A DNA stretch of 64,000 nucleotides. Origin: Actinostola sp. cb2023. Its lineage: Eukaryota > Cnidaria > Anthozoa > Actiniaria > Actinostolidae. Both the position numbers and the translations under genes were made by a program. The notes under the pieces were generated by a model. The model did no database searches and was not told the DNA's origin. It was given only the letters and a program-made list of their open reading frames with translations. Shown here piece by piece: positions 29,101 through 38,825 of this stretch. The stretch covers positions 1 through 64,000 of the forward strand of contig JAUJYZ010001557.1 in assembly GCA_033675265.1 (NCBI GenBank), in the 5' to 3' direction. How positions within the stretch are numbered: position 1 is the first letter of the stretch; each line of letters starts with the position of its first letter.

Positions 29101-32100
29101 GTACATCAGGACTAATATAAGCTGGGCTGCCTTGCTGATAATAATAGATTGCTATACATACCACTAAGTATATCAGGACTAATATAAGCTGGGCTGCCTC
29201 GCTGATAATAATAGATTGCTATAAGTACCACTAAGTACATCAGGACTAATATAAGCTGGGCTGCCTTGCTGATAATAAATAGATTGCTATACATACCACT
29301 AAGTACATCAGGACTAATATAAGCTGGGCTGCCTTGCTGATAATAATAGATTGCTATACATACCACTAAGTACATCAGGACTAATATAAGCTGGGCTGCC
29401 TCACTGATAATAATAGATTGCTATACATACATACCACTAAGTACATCAGGACTAATATAAGCTGGGCTGCCTCGCTGATAATAATAGATTGCTATACATA
29501 CCACTAAGTACATCAGGACTAATATAAGCTGGGCTGCCTCGCTGATAATAATAGATTGCTATACATACCACTAAGTACATCAGGACTAATATAAGCTGGG
29601 CTGCCTCGCTGATAATAATAGATTGCTATACATACCACTAAGTACATCAGGACTAATATAAGCTGGGCTGCCTCGCTGATAATAATAGATTGCTATACGT
29701 ACCACTAAGTACATCAGGACTAATATAAGCTGGGCTGCCTCGCTGATAATAATAGATTGCTATACGTACCACTAAGTACATCAGGACTAATATAAGCTGG
29801 GCTGCCTCGCTGATAATAATAGATTGCTATACATACCACTAAGTACATCAGGACTAATATAAGCTGGGCTGCCTCGCTGATAATAATAGATTGCTATACA
29901 TACCACTAAGTACATCAGGACTAATATAAGCTGGGCTGCCTCGCTGATAATAATAGATTGCTGCTATACATACCACTAAGTACATCAGGACTAATATAAG
30001 CTGGGCTGCCTCGCTGATAATAATAATAGATTGCTATACATACCACTAAGTACATCAGGACTAATATAAGCTGGGCTGCCTCGCTGATAATAATAGATTG
30101 CTATACATACCACTAAGTACATCAGGACTAATATAAGCTGGGCTGCCTGCTGATAATATTAGATTGCTATAAGTACCACTAAGTATATCAGGACTAATAT
30201 AAGCTGGGCTGCCTCACTGATAATAATAATAGATTGCTATACATACCACTAAGTACATCAGGACTAATATAAGCTGGGCTGCCTCGCTGATAATAATAGA
30301 TTGCTATACATACCACTAAGTACATCAGGACTAATATAAGCTGGGCTGCCTCGCTGATAATAATAATAGATTGCTATACATACCACTAAGTACATCAGGA
30401 CTAATATAAGCTGGGCTGCCTCGCTGATAATAATAGATTGCTATACATACCACTAAGTACATCAGGACTAATATAAGCTGGGCTGCCTTGCTGATAATAA
30501 TAGATTGCTATAAGTACCACTAAGTACATCAGGACTAATATAAGCTGGGCTGCCTTGCTGATAATAATAGATTGCTATACATACCACTAAGTACATCAGG
30601 ACTAATATAAGCTGGGCTGCCTCACTGATAATAATAGATTGCTATACATACCACTAAGTACATCAGGACTAATATAAGCTGGGCTGCCTCGCTGATAATA
30701 ATAGATTGCTATACATACCACTAAGTATATCAGGACTAATATAAGCTGGGCTGCCTCGCTGATAATAATAGATTGCTATACATACCACTAAGTACATCAG
30801 GACTAATATAAGCTGGGCTGCCTCGCTGATCCTTCAGCAAATCATTCTCTCTGATTAAATGTTTCCCAAGACAGAAATTTGTTATTGTTATCTTTTTTGT
30901 CCTGTTCAACAAAAGAAAATAATGATCACATCAACACTTGCGAAACAAACAGAAAATTTCATTCATGAATATAATTTATAATTACTCGGCGGGCTGCCTG
31001 TGGCAGACGCCGAGTTTTAAATTGGGCTTTCTTTTTCTTCGTCGGTCACAAATTGGCAAGTCGTCATGACAACGCATGCGCTCAAACGTATATCGCAGGC
31101 TCAGACGAGACGTGCACGTTTGACTCATTCGATTCGATGAACTGGGAATCTTCCTCTTTCGGACGAACCTCATGACAAACTGAAGTCATTCTGTCGATAA
31201 CTGATCGCTAGCTTGCTGGTAGATACTCTCAGAGAATGATCACGTATTTTCTACAAGAAACTCGACAAAGCCAATAAGCCGACCCGCACTGCGAAAGTAA
31301 TCGTAACGAGACGTTGTCTAGACATCACTACACAACAACATATTAACACCCGCCGAGAAAACGCTCTCAGAGCGTCTTGTTCATTCCAAAAAAAAGAAAT
31401 AATATTTTTTTTTAAATAATTTTCTCTTGAAATTATACATTCATTCGTTTCTTGAAAATACAAAATATCTATCTATATATATTACCTTCTATTAAGAACG
31501 ATGTTTCCAAGTTTTAGGTCCCGATGAACAATATTTTTCTGAATATATAGAAAAGACAAAGGTCACGCGTGATATAACATGATATATTAGTAATGCTGAG
31601 AGTGGTTGGTCACCACCGTACCTTATGAAGACACTCAACAACACGAACAATATCGTGAAATATAATCAAAGCCTCCTTCTCAATTAATCTCTTCTCACGA
31701 ATAACGTAATGCTGTAGATTGATTAAATCCGATGTCTCTGTTCCAAAATCGTGCGAGCACAAACAGTCGAGAACCAAACACAACCGATGTCGAACTGTTC
31801 GACTTGAACCACTCGCAGATCCATTAGAGCCTTCTCGTTCGTTTTGAGTTTCAGATTCTTGCGGTATTTCTTCACGGTACTCATCTTTGAACAAGCCATG
31901 ATGGTGTACAACTCCTTCTTCGTCATGAAGAAGGGAGAGCAGTGAATATTCAGTGTGCAATAGCATCTTGCCTTGTTTGTCATCCTGGCTTTCGTGACCG
32001 ACTTCGCCGAGGGTTAAAATTTTGATAGAATAGAAATCATCGGTTCCTTCTTTCTTGGCTAAACATTGGACTATGCTACGGACAGGAGAGTTTCCTAATC

Positions 32101-32254
32101 GTGAGCCAAGAAGGTATGGACCGGCTCGCTTCAACCCACTTGGTCCACCACGTCGTCTGATTCGTTTCGAAGTCGAAGGTGACGATTCGTCGTCATTTTC
32201 GAGCGAAGTCGCGCTTCTTTTCGTACCGATCGCTCCACTATTGCTTGAACGCAT
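8081..32254 (-). CDS. STK40: STK40 (SHIK/SgK495) serine/threonine pseudokinase, six exons
   Basis: Exons 31622-32254, 31486-31538, 30786-30901, 9395-9539, 8783-8902 and 8081-8348 join in phase to 444 residues (human STK40 is 435). Visible landmarks: a charged, low-complexity N-terminus; [13 protein letters not shown] in place of the Gly loop (about 53-64); the putative ATP-site lysine K78 in [15 protein letters not shown] at 216-223; TNF (236-238) where active kinases have DFG, so the metal-binding Asp is absent; [13 protein letters not shown] at 256-268; then [10 protein letters not shown]. The tail has IVPDM (368-372), matching the vertebrate VP-type motif that binds the ubiquitin ligase COP1. 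Vertebrate STK40 acts as a COP1-binding scaffold rather than a kinase. Start chosen as the first Met of the long first exon. Intron 3 (9540-30785) is 21.2 kb, mostly a 67-bp array; all others are short. Orthology is secure; function is inferred from the family. Confidence 0.95.
8440..8690. repeat. GAT/GGT-rich microsatellite in STK40 intron 5
   Basis: Imperfect GATGATGGT-type repeats between exons 6 and 5. All frames are open because of the 3-base period. They give runs of Met/Asp/Val on one strand and His/Ser on the other, not a protein. Confidence 0.9.
8975..9300. repeat. GATGATGGT microsatellite in STK40 intron 4
   Basis: Imperfect (GATGATGGTGGT)n and (GATAATGAT)n tracts between exons 5 and 4, with one internal duplication of a block containing GGTGGCAGTGGGTGATTATG. 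Confidence 0.9.
9838..9882. repeat. Isolated partial copy of the 67-bp unit
   Basis: The stretch GGGCTGCCTCGCTGATAATA followed by ATAGATTGCTATAAGTACCA matches the 67-bp unit. It is separated from the main array by the TTAA-flanked insertion, so the array once extended here and was interrupted. Confidence 0.85.
9887..10914. mobile_element. TTAA-flanked non-autonomous DNA transposon, 1.0 kb
   Basis: Inverted termini GGTATCAGGGTACCCCAAA and TTTGGGGTACCCTGATACC are each flanked by TTAA (9887-9890 and 10911-10914). TTAA duplication is characteristic of piggyBac-type transposition, although the GG terminus is not the usual CC. Internal open frames of up to 97 residues are not recognisable, so it is probably a non-autonomous derivative. 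It sits between the partial copy at 9838 and degenerate copies at 10915-11055, that is, inside the old array edge. Confidence 0.75.
10915..11054. repeat. Degenerate edge of the 67-bp array
   Basis: Contains diverged fragments of the unit (ACATCTGGACTAACATAAGC, CCTCGCTGATAATAATAAT) mixed with unrelated AT-rich sequence. Divergence at the array edge next to a homogeneous core is the pattern expected of an old, recombining satellite. Confidence 0.6.
11055..30830. repeat. 67-bp tandem array (about 295 copies) built from the STK40 exon 3/intron 3 junction
   Basis: A 19.8-kb array with period 67. On the minus strand each unit is 40 nt identical or nearly identical to the end of STK40 exon 3 ([13 protein letters not shown] plus one base), then 27 nt beginning with a splice donor (GTATGT, GTACGT or GTACTT) and ending CTATTATTATCAG. 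The high-coordinate copy is the real exon end (30786-30825). Common variants are CAA/CGA (Gln/Arg at the first codon) and the three donor forms. The centre (about 15-27 kb) is more uniform than the flanks. Several rearranged units occur (near 15680, 18405, 20590, 24140). The array lies wholly in intron 3 of STK40. Confidence 0.97.
12307..14115. repeat. Higher-order duplication of a 12-unit block inside the 67-bp array
   Basis: Scoring each unit by its two variable sites (TTGCT/TCGCT and CATA/CGTA/AAGTA), the series from about 12307 to 13110 is repeated in the same order at about 13312-14115, an offset of 1005 bases (15 units). Neighbouring units on both sides do not match. This is a recent block duplication within the array. 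Confidence 0.75.
30983..31355. mobile_element. Element with terminal hairpin ACTCGGCG...CGCCGAGT
   Basis: Starts with ATAATTACTCGGCGGGCTGC, whose first 32 bases fold into a hairpin (ACTCGGCG with CGCCGAGT, CTGCC with GGCAG). It ends near CCCGCCGAG, the complement of its own start. Internal motifs CGCATGCGCT and ATCGCAGGCTCAGA are shared with the element at 60527-60795. It sits in STK40 intron 2. No coding capacity. Confidence 0.6.
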
Positions 32255-32637
32255 AGTCTAAATGTGTGCGTACTGTTCAAACTTCTGCAATGCTCAGACT
32301 GAGCTGTGACGCAGTACGTTTTGTCCTTTTCATTTTCACACTACGAACGAGTGTTTTGTTCAGTTGTGGTCCACCATTTTGAATCTAGAACTCAGTCTCT
32401 TACGAAGCGCGCGGACGAAAAGAACTGGAACTCTGGTTTGTTGTTGGCGGTTTTAAAAATATAAAAGTTCATCTCGCATACCAAATATTGCGTGAATTTA
32501 ACTAGACTTTTTTACTAATTTTTCAACTGTTGAAAAATACCAAATATTGCGTCATGTTTTCCCTTCCCCCCCAAAATAATACAAAAATAGAGAGAGTGGG
32601 CACCCCCCCCCCCAAAAAAAAACACAGAGAGAGAGCA

Positions 32638-32651
32638 CCGGAAATGACGTC
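32638..32651 (+). promoter_or_regulatory. Composite ETS/CRE-like site
   Basis: CCGGAAATGACGTC joins an ETS core (CCGGAA) to a CRE/ATF half (TGACGTC). Such sites are common in bidirectional housekeeping promoters. The motif match is visible; occupancy is unknown. Confidence 0.45.
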
Positions 32652-32678
32652 TATTGAAATCCAGCAATACCAGAAGCC

Positions 32679-32692
32679 GTTACTATGACAAC
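32679..32692 (+). promoter_or_regulatory. RFX X-box
   Basis: GTTACTATGACAAC fits the RFX X-box (RYYNYY, two-base spacer, RRNRAC) at every position. It lies 125 bases before the plus-strand gene's ATG, the usual distance for cilium genes driven by RFX factors. Confidence 0.7.
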
Positions 32693-32816
32693 CTCGATAA
32701 GCAACTCGAATAAAGCACCAAATACAGGTTCGATGATGCTAGAGAGCTCTCATCTCAACTAAATAAAGGAAATAAAGACGATATTTGTTGAGGGAAGTGA
32801 ACTACTTATACAACAA

Positions 32817-35800
32817 ATGGTAAGAAAAGAAATAATGATGCCAGGAGCCCTGATATCACTGACCGGCCACTGACTATAAACGCGCCACTACGCTAATCGA
32901 CCTTCGAATTTTGTTGCAATTAATCATTAATGTAAATCGTCACATTGCTTTAGCTGCAGATATCCCGTGAGTACAACCCTACGCATTTCACAAAGCCGTA
33001 CTATCTAGATGGCTATGGTAGCAGATCTATCGGTGAACCGAACTGGCGACCACATCCAAGAAATGCGCTATCGGATCCCGATGCTATACCCCACAGTAAA
33101 ATGTATGGTATTTTGATTTTATATTCGACATTATCGCATTTTTAGTCAAAAAGCTATAGGCCTAACAATGAAACCCTAACAATGTATACTTCAGTTTTAT
33201 TGTGATTGCCCGTTTTTATGCGTATGTGCCGCTGGATAGGGATAGGGTATACATTTCACCTTAATTGTAATTCTGTAATTGTCTGTATAAATTCTGACAA
33301 GGATCGTAATTTTCACTTTTTAGCGTCTTAGATAGGGTATTTAAAAAAAAAATGTTTGCAATAAAAAGCGCCTTACTATACAAGATTACTACTACAAACT
33401 AGTAGAGTGCAATTTAGAAAAGCTTGAAAACTAAATAACTAATTAGTACTAAATAGCACTAATGAAACAATAGAAAACAGCACTATTTAGTACTATTTAA
33501 GGTTAGTACTATTTCACGCTTTTCTAAATTGCACTCTACTAAGTTGTCAATAACTGTCTAAAATAGGGTAGGGAATTCCCCCGAGTCTTAGATATGGCCC
33601 ACTTTGTATCAATCTGTCTTGATGATGTTGCTGTCTTAGAGGGTTTACGGACTCCAGCGGGGCACCCCTATCAAAACCCAGACCAAGTACCCCCTCCCCA
33701 AGGCATAGGGCTCTTCTTGCAAAATTGTCCTCCTGCAAGAGAGCTAAGCAGGCTAAGGGGACAGGAATGGGGGAGACTGTACATGTACGTATATCTAAAC
33801 AACAAAATACACATTTGCTTTCTTTTCATAGGGGAGGTAATGGTCAGGATTGGTATTCAAGCATAAGATGTCCACTACCACCCCCTTCAAGGATAAGAAC
33901 TCCATCAAAGAAGGACAGTTCTGCCAGTAAGTAGAATAATAATAATACAGTTGACCTCTCTAAAAGCCCAGTACCTTGAGGACATACTAGCTGTCCAATT
34001 TAGAGAGGTGTTCACATCAGAGGGGGGATATATATGCAAAACAAAGTAGCAGAGATCAGACAAAGGCGTCTGTCTTGGAGAGGTGTCCACATTAGAGGGG
34101 TGTCTGTCTACAGTTGATTGTACATGTAGATGGCATTCACAACACCTCAACACTTTTTAATCCCCCCCAGCTTTCAAGAATGAGGTATCAAGTCCAAGGC
34201 CAGGCTTGTCCAGCAAACCCAGCCTTGACGCAAGACCAAATTATTATAACGATGAAAGATGCATCTACAGAAAATCATTTGAGCTCACACTATGCATGGC
34301 GATAGGGGCCAAAAAGAAAGGTAATTTCGCACAAAATGCTCAATAATCTTTAGCTTCGTATGTAAATTGCCCATTTCAAACCATGTGATGTAAACATGGT
34401 GTTCTTTGGAGAATTAGTCCTTTCAATATGAACGAATAAATTTCAGAAATATGAAGGAACAATATTATTCTCCAGAGAATATCATGTTTACATCACATGG
34501 TTTGAAATGGGCAATTTACATACAAGCTAAAGAGGTCTATCATCAATATTATCTCTTCTTCAATAGAGTGCAAACCATATGTCCGTGAAATAGTACTATT
34601 ACTAAATAGTACTAAATAGTGTTATCTCTATTGTTTTCTATTGTTTCATCAGTGCTATTTAGTACTAATTAGTTAGTATTGTTTCACGGACATATGGTTT
34701 GTACTCTATTATCTAATAAAAACAGTGTTGAGTTTTGAAAATCTCTCATGAGTAAGCAATCATTACCAAGATATTACATTGTAGCAAAACACATCTACAT
34801 TAGTATTAACATTTTGTACTTTTTTGTGATTATTTTTCAGTTTATTGCCAAAGGAATGGCCTCCCCGAGATAGCTCTCGGTGACAAAAGCTACCAGGTTC
34901 CAGAATATTCCAGAAACTTCCACAAACACGGCAGTACTCTACCTACAGTATCTTTTGGGTAGGTACACATAAACACAGCAGTATTCTACCTACAGTATCT
35001 TTTGGGTAGGTACACATAAACACGGCAGTATTCTACCTACAGTATCTTTTGGGTAGGTACACATAAACACGGCAGTATTCTACCTACAGTATCTTTTGGG
35101 TAGGTACACATAAACACGGCAGTATTCTACCTACAGTATCTTTTGGGTAGGTACACATAAACACGGCAGTACTCTACCTACAGTATCTTTTGGGTAGGTA
35201 CACATAAACACGGCAGTACTCTACCTACAGTATCTTTTGGGTAGGTACACATAAACACGGCAGTATTCTACCTACAGTATCTTTTGGGTAGGTACACATA
35301 AACATGGCAGTATTCTACCTACAGTATCTTTTGGGTAGGTACACATAAACACGGCAGTACTCTACCTACAGTATCTTTTGGGTAGGTACACATAAACACG
35401 GCAGTATTCTACCTACAGTATCTTTTGGGTAGGTACACATAAACACAGCAGTATTCTACCTACAGTATCTTTTGGGTAGGTACACATAAACACGGCAGTA
35501 CTCTACCTACAGTATCTTTTGGGTAGGTACACATTCAACCACATGATCTTCCTGGAAATTACTGTGAAAACTTGAAGCTTGACAGAAGTGATAAAAATGA
35601 TGGTGATGATGGCAGTGTTGATGATGATGCTTATGTTGGTGATGATGATTGTGGTGATGATACGGATGATGATGGTGATGATGCTTATGATCGTGGTGAT
35701 ACTGATGATGGCGGTGTTGATGATTGTGGTGGTAATGATGATGATGCTTATGTTGGTGATGATTGTGGTGATGATACGGATGATGATGGTGATGATACTT

Positions 35801-36830
35801 ATGATGGTGGTGATACTGATGATGGCGGTGTTGATGATCGTGGTGGTAATGATGATGGGAGTATTGATGATGATGCTTATGTTGGTGATGATGATTGTGG
35901 TGATGATACGGATGATGATGGTGATGATACTTATGGTGGTGGTGATACTGATGATGGCGGTGTTGATGATTGTGGTGGTAATGATGATGAGTGGTGATGA
36001 TGAATCATATGATGGTGGTGATACTGATGATGGCAGTGTTGATGATTGTGGTGGTAATGATGATGGGAGTGGTGATGATGATGCTTATGATGGTGGTGAT
36101 ACTGATGATGTTGATGATTGTGGTGGTAATGATGATGGGAGTGGTGATGATGAATCATATGGTGATGATACTTATGATGGTGGTGATACTGATGGCGGTG
36201 TTGATGATTGTGGTGGTAATGATGATGGGAGTGGTGATGATGAATCATATGATGGTGGTGATACTGATGATGGCGGTGTTGATGATTGTGGTGGTAATGA
36301 TGATGGGAGTGGTGATGATGATGCTTATGATGGTGGTGATACTGATAATGGTGTTAATGACTGTGGTGATGATGCTGATAGTACATGTACTTATGATGGT
36401 GCCGTTGATGATTGTGGTGATGATACATGCACTGATGGTGGTGGTGATACTGATGATGATACTGATGGTGATGATGATACTGATGGTGATATTGATGATG
36501 GTGGTGATGATACTGATTGTGATGAAGATTATTGATCAATATTATCTTTGTCTACAGAGGTGTCATGAAGTGTATTCCAGACACGTTTATACCTTTACAA
36601 GATCTCCCTGTCAAACCAAAGTAAGACTAATATTTATGTTATTAATACATCACATCCTAGACTAACATTCATGGTATCCATTGCTTTCTTATAGTCCAAC
36701 ATTTAAAGCAAAAATGAGAAAAACAGAAAAAGCACAAGAAATACAAGAAGTCATAACACTGGACATGTGGAAACCTGCACCATACCTTGTATCCTCATTC
36801 CAACTCCCATTGGCTGCCTTACATTTTTAA
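32817..36830 (+). CDS. Probable ciliary/flagellar protein, 235 residues, seven exons
   Basis: Coding exons 32817-32819 (ATG only), 32960-33102, 33832-33926, 34171-34320, 34841-34958, 36558-36620 and 36695-36830 chain with matching phases to 235 residues and a TAA stop. The protein is soluble, with no signal or membrane segment, rich in Pro, Tyr, Lys and Arg. Motifs include THFTKPYYLDGYGSRS near the N-terminus, NYYNDERCIYRKSFELT in the middle, HGSTLPTVSFGG (160-171), and LDMWKPAPYLVSSF near the end. Small Tyr/Pro-rich proteins of this style are typical of axonemal microtubule inner proteins; an SPATA48/SPMIP7-like protein is a guess, not an identification. The upstream X-box supports a role in cilia. 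Exon 5 feeds into a 47-bp array made of its own end. The exon chain is well supported; the function is inferred. Confidence 0.75.
33403..33538. mobile_element. Foldback element, TAGAGTGCAA termini (copy 1)
   Basis: Inverted termini TAGAGTGCAATTTAGAAAAG pair with the complement at the right end. The core contains TTAGTACTAAATAGCAC and a central AATAGAAAACA. In the intron before exon 3 of the ciliary-type gene. The core matches the element at 34564-34708 in inverted orientation, but the middle of the arms does not. Confidence 0.75.
33948..34117. mobile_element. CAGTTGA-type inverted-repeat element
   Basis: Bounded by ACAGTTGA sequences, with internal GAGAGGTGTTCACATCAGAG and GAGAGGTGTCCACATTAGAG. 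It resembles the CAGTYGAACCTC family seen at 40160, 62218 and 63415. The ends are degenerate. Intronic. Confidence 0.4.
34349..34532. mobile_element. Foldback element in the ciliary-type gene
   Basis: GTATGTAAATTGCCCATTTC and the following AAACCATGTGATGTAAACATG pair with the reverse complement at 34475-34525. Arms are about 60-65 bases and the loop about 50. Non-coding. Confidence 0.75.
34564..34708. mobile_element. Foldback element, TAGAGTGCAA termini (copy 2)
   Basis: Inverted termini TAGAGTGCAAACCATATGTC, then CGTGAAA, pair with the right end. The AT-rich core is the reverse complement of the core at 33403-33538, showing one family. Arm segments between terminus and core differ from copy 1, although each copy is self-complementary. 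Confidence 0.75.
34929..35533. repeat. 47-bp tandem array built from an exon 5 end plus splice donor
   Basis: About 13 copies. Each unit is about 33 nt of the end of exon 5 of the ciliary-type gene (ACACGGCAG...ATCTTTTGG, encoding GSTLPTVSFG) followed by GTAGGTACACATAA from the start of the intron. The first copy (exon end 34958) is the real one. Copies vary mainly at GTATTC/GTACTC. The unit repeats the donor GTAGGT each time. The intron proper resumes at 35534 with TTCAACCACATG. Confidence 0.95.
35580..36538. repeat. GAT/GGT microsatellite, about 960 bp
   Basis: Imperfect trinucleotide repeat with higher-order blocks (TGATACTGATGATGGCGGTG and similar) in intron 5 of the ciliary-type gene. 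The long Asp/Gly-rich and Met/Val-rich open frames are by-products of the 3-base period. It lies between two splice-compatible exons and is not coding. Confidence 0.92.
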
Positions 36831-36888
36831 TTGACAGAATTCCCTCTAGACAGACACCTCTAGACAGACACCCCTCTAGACAGAGATA

Positions 36889-37108
36889 GGGTGCATTCGA
36901 TTGACCTTATTCCGGAGTAGGAATACTTGGAATAATACGGAATGTCCGTTCAAATGAGTCTGTTCCGATTCCGGAATAAGCGAAATATATTCCAAACATT
37001 CTGCTCATCATAGCAGAATGCTTGGAATATTCCGGAATAATGACGTCATCCGTCTGCCCCAGAATCTGGAATTATTCCTATTCTGGAATAAGGTCAATCG
37101 AATGCACT
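36889..37108. mobile_element. MITE with GTGCATTCGATTGACC termini
   Basis: Left end GTGCATTCGATTGACCTTAT matches the reverse complement of the right end at 37087-37106. Internal TTCCGGAATAA and TTGGAATA motifs recur in both orientations. Located just 3' of the ciliary-type gene, between convergent genes. Non-coding. Confidence 0.8.
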
Positions 37109-37109
37109 C

Positions 37110-37850
37110 TTACTTGTAGAATAGCAGTATTATCAGATGGTTGTCATTCTCAGAAGAACAATAACCAACAGGGGCAAGTAGTCACAAATGATATACATGT
37201 AAGTGAACCCTTTTAAGTGAACAACCTCAGTGGCCACTAAGGGGTTGGGCGCTCACCAGTAATAGGGGTTGGCCACTTACTAGGGGGAGTTTTTTACAGT
37301 AAACAATACGAATTCAGCTGTAATGAAATTATATGAATATGTGGGGATTTCTCTCTCCAAAACAATTTATAACTTTTTATAAAATTGCAACACAATATTT
37401 TTCATAAAGTTTTATAACTAAAATATTTTAAATTTTTTGTTACATTTTGTACAAACTCAAAAAATATTTTTTGGGGAAAATTTGTAATATACAAAAATAT
37501 ATTAATTATAAAATTAATAAAATGACTATCAAAAACTATTTTGATTTGATTTGAAATGTGTCCATTTGTAAAAATAACTATGGGCATTCCCAATGCTTGC
37601 CACTCGGAATTACTACGCAACCATCCAAGACGAAAATTGCAACTGGTAAGTTTGCAATAGACTTTCGTCAAGCATCAACATCAAATATGCTGAAAGCGTC
37701 TAGTCTAATGTTAGTCTAATTTATTACAACTACAGTATGCAACTTTTGTCTCAGGTGGTCGCATAATTAAATGATTGGAAGGCAAATAATAATATTATTG
37801 TAAAATTGATGATTCCTCCACATCAACAAGTGTATGTACATGTTGTACAC
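37110..37850. other. Intergenic, no gene seen
   Basis: AT-rich sequence between the 3' ends of the two convergent genes. No splice-compatible frames and no recognisable RNA gene were found. Confidence 0.5.
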
Positions 37851-37852
37851 AG

Positions 37853-38234
37853 TCCTTTCAGAAAACGTTGTCGCTGATTACATGACTAGACCGAACGGGA
37901 GTATGGGTAAAAATTACTGAATCAAAAAAGTATTCGCTCTGGAAATTTATTTTCTCATTATCATAATAGAGAGTAATACTCAAATGAATGTATGCCTTCG
38001 TGTTTTATGCAAGGAAAATAAGAGTGGGTGTCAGTGCTGTGACAATGTTGAAAGACCACTGAATCATCCAAACCACTCGCTAGCATACATTTGTAGGTCT
38101 TCACTGTAAATTTGAGGCATGGCTAATCAGATATGCAGATTTAAAACCGCTTCAGTGATTTCTAGTCATACTCCTGTTTGGTCTAGTTGCATAGTCGGTG
38201 AGGTCGGTCGGCGACAACGTTTTCTGAAATGACC
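37853..38234. mobile_element. Foldback element with TTTCAGAAAACGTTGTCG termini
   Basis: Left arm TTTCAGAAAACGTTGTCGCT followed by ACATGACTAGACCGAACGGG pairs with the right arm ending CGACAACGTTTTCTGAAA. The right arm has a short internal duplication (GGTCGGTCGG). About 380 bases, no coding frames. Confidence 0.75.
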
Positions 38235-38825
38235 ATATTATATATATATATATATATCAGTGTGCCAATCTAAAATATTGTCTGCTTGCGTGACAAGCAT
38301 TATATATGAATAATGTTCAATGCTTACTTGCATGGTCAACTTGAACAATGGATAGTCACACAGAAAGACTTGGAATTTTGAAACTATTAACAAACGCAAT
38401 GCATTGCAATTAAATATGAAATTCAAATTGATCAATGTACAAACTTTGTACAAATATTAATACTGTCTCATTCAGCTAATAGAGACATAATAGAGATGGT
38501 TATAATAATAATAATAATATATTTTTGTTATCGTAATAATCCCTGGCAGCAATTCTCACTCTGCAAATGGGAAACATTCGTCTTGCACGAAACAAAATAG
38601 CAAGTGACAGACCAACTAAATTCACAGCTACATAATCATGCCGATGGTTGGTCTGTCGTAAACAATTCTAAATGATAACCTTGATGGGCTTGAGGCTTGT
38701 TCATATGTACACGTGTAGCTGGCTGTAATTATTATAGGATATGTTTGATGTTTCCTGTCAATTAAAGTACTTGTTAGAGCAGATACACTATAAGGTAAAA
38801 ATGTAAAGCTTTCTATTTATAGCAT

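Larger units (their letters stand above)
32255..32816. promoter_or_regulatory. Divergent promoter between STK40 and the ciliary-type gene
   Basis: Only 562 bases separate the STK40 start codon (minus) from the ATG of the plus-strand gene, so both 5'UTRs and promoters must lie here. It contains an ETS/CRE-like composite, an RFX X-box and a run of about 13 C followed by 9 A. No TATA box is obvious. Shared regulation is inferred from spacing only. Confidence 0.7.

Noticed and set aside
11750..29375. Many minus-strand open frames repeating [12 protein letters not shown] and [13 protein letters not shown]
   Set aside because: They are translations of the 67-bp array. [13 protein letters not shown] comes from STK40 exon 3 and the rest is intron sequence read through; each is closed by a stop in the next units.
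11055..30830. CRISPR array
   Set aside because: Repeats are contiguous with no unique spacers, in a eukaryotic intron.
11055..30830. Centromeric or telomeric satellite
   Set aside because: The unit derives from a gene exon and the array is confined to one intron, with no telomere-type motif.
11055..30830. Pure assembly artefact
   Set aside because: Variant units, block duplications and an ordered edge argue for real sequence, though exact copy number and the rearranged units (near 15680, 18405, 20590, 24140) may be unreliable.
33594..33866. Plus-strand 90-residue frame as an extra exon of the ciliary-type gene
   Set aside because: Exons 2 and 3 join in phase without it, and it lacks convincing splice sites at both ends.
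35572..36665. Asp/Gly-rich and Met/Val-rich frames up to 318 residues
   Set aside because: GAT-type microsatellite in intron 5 of the ciliary-type gene; flanking exons splice in phase around it.
36560..36665. Alternative acceptor two bases later, giving GCHEVYSRHVYTF
   Set aside because: It changes the phase so that the final exon hits an early stop; acceptor at 36557/36558 keeps the frame to the natural end.
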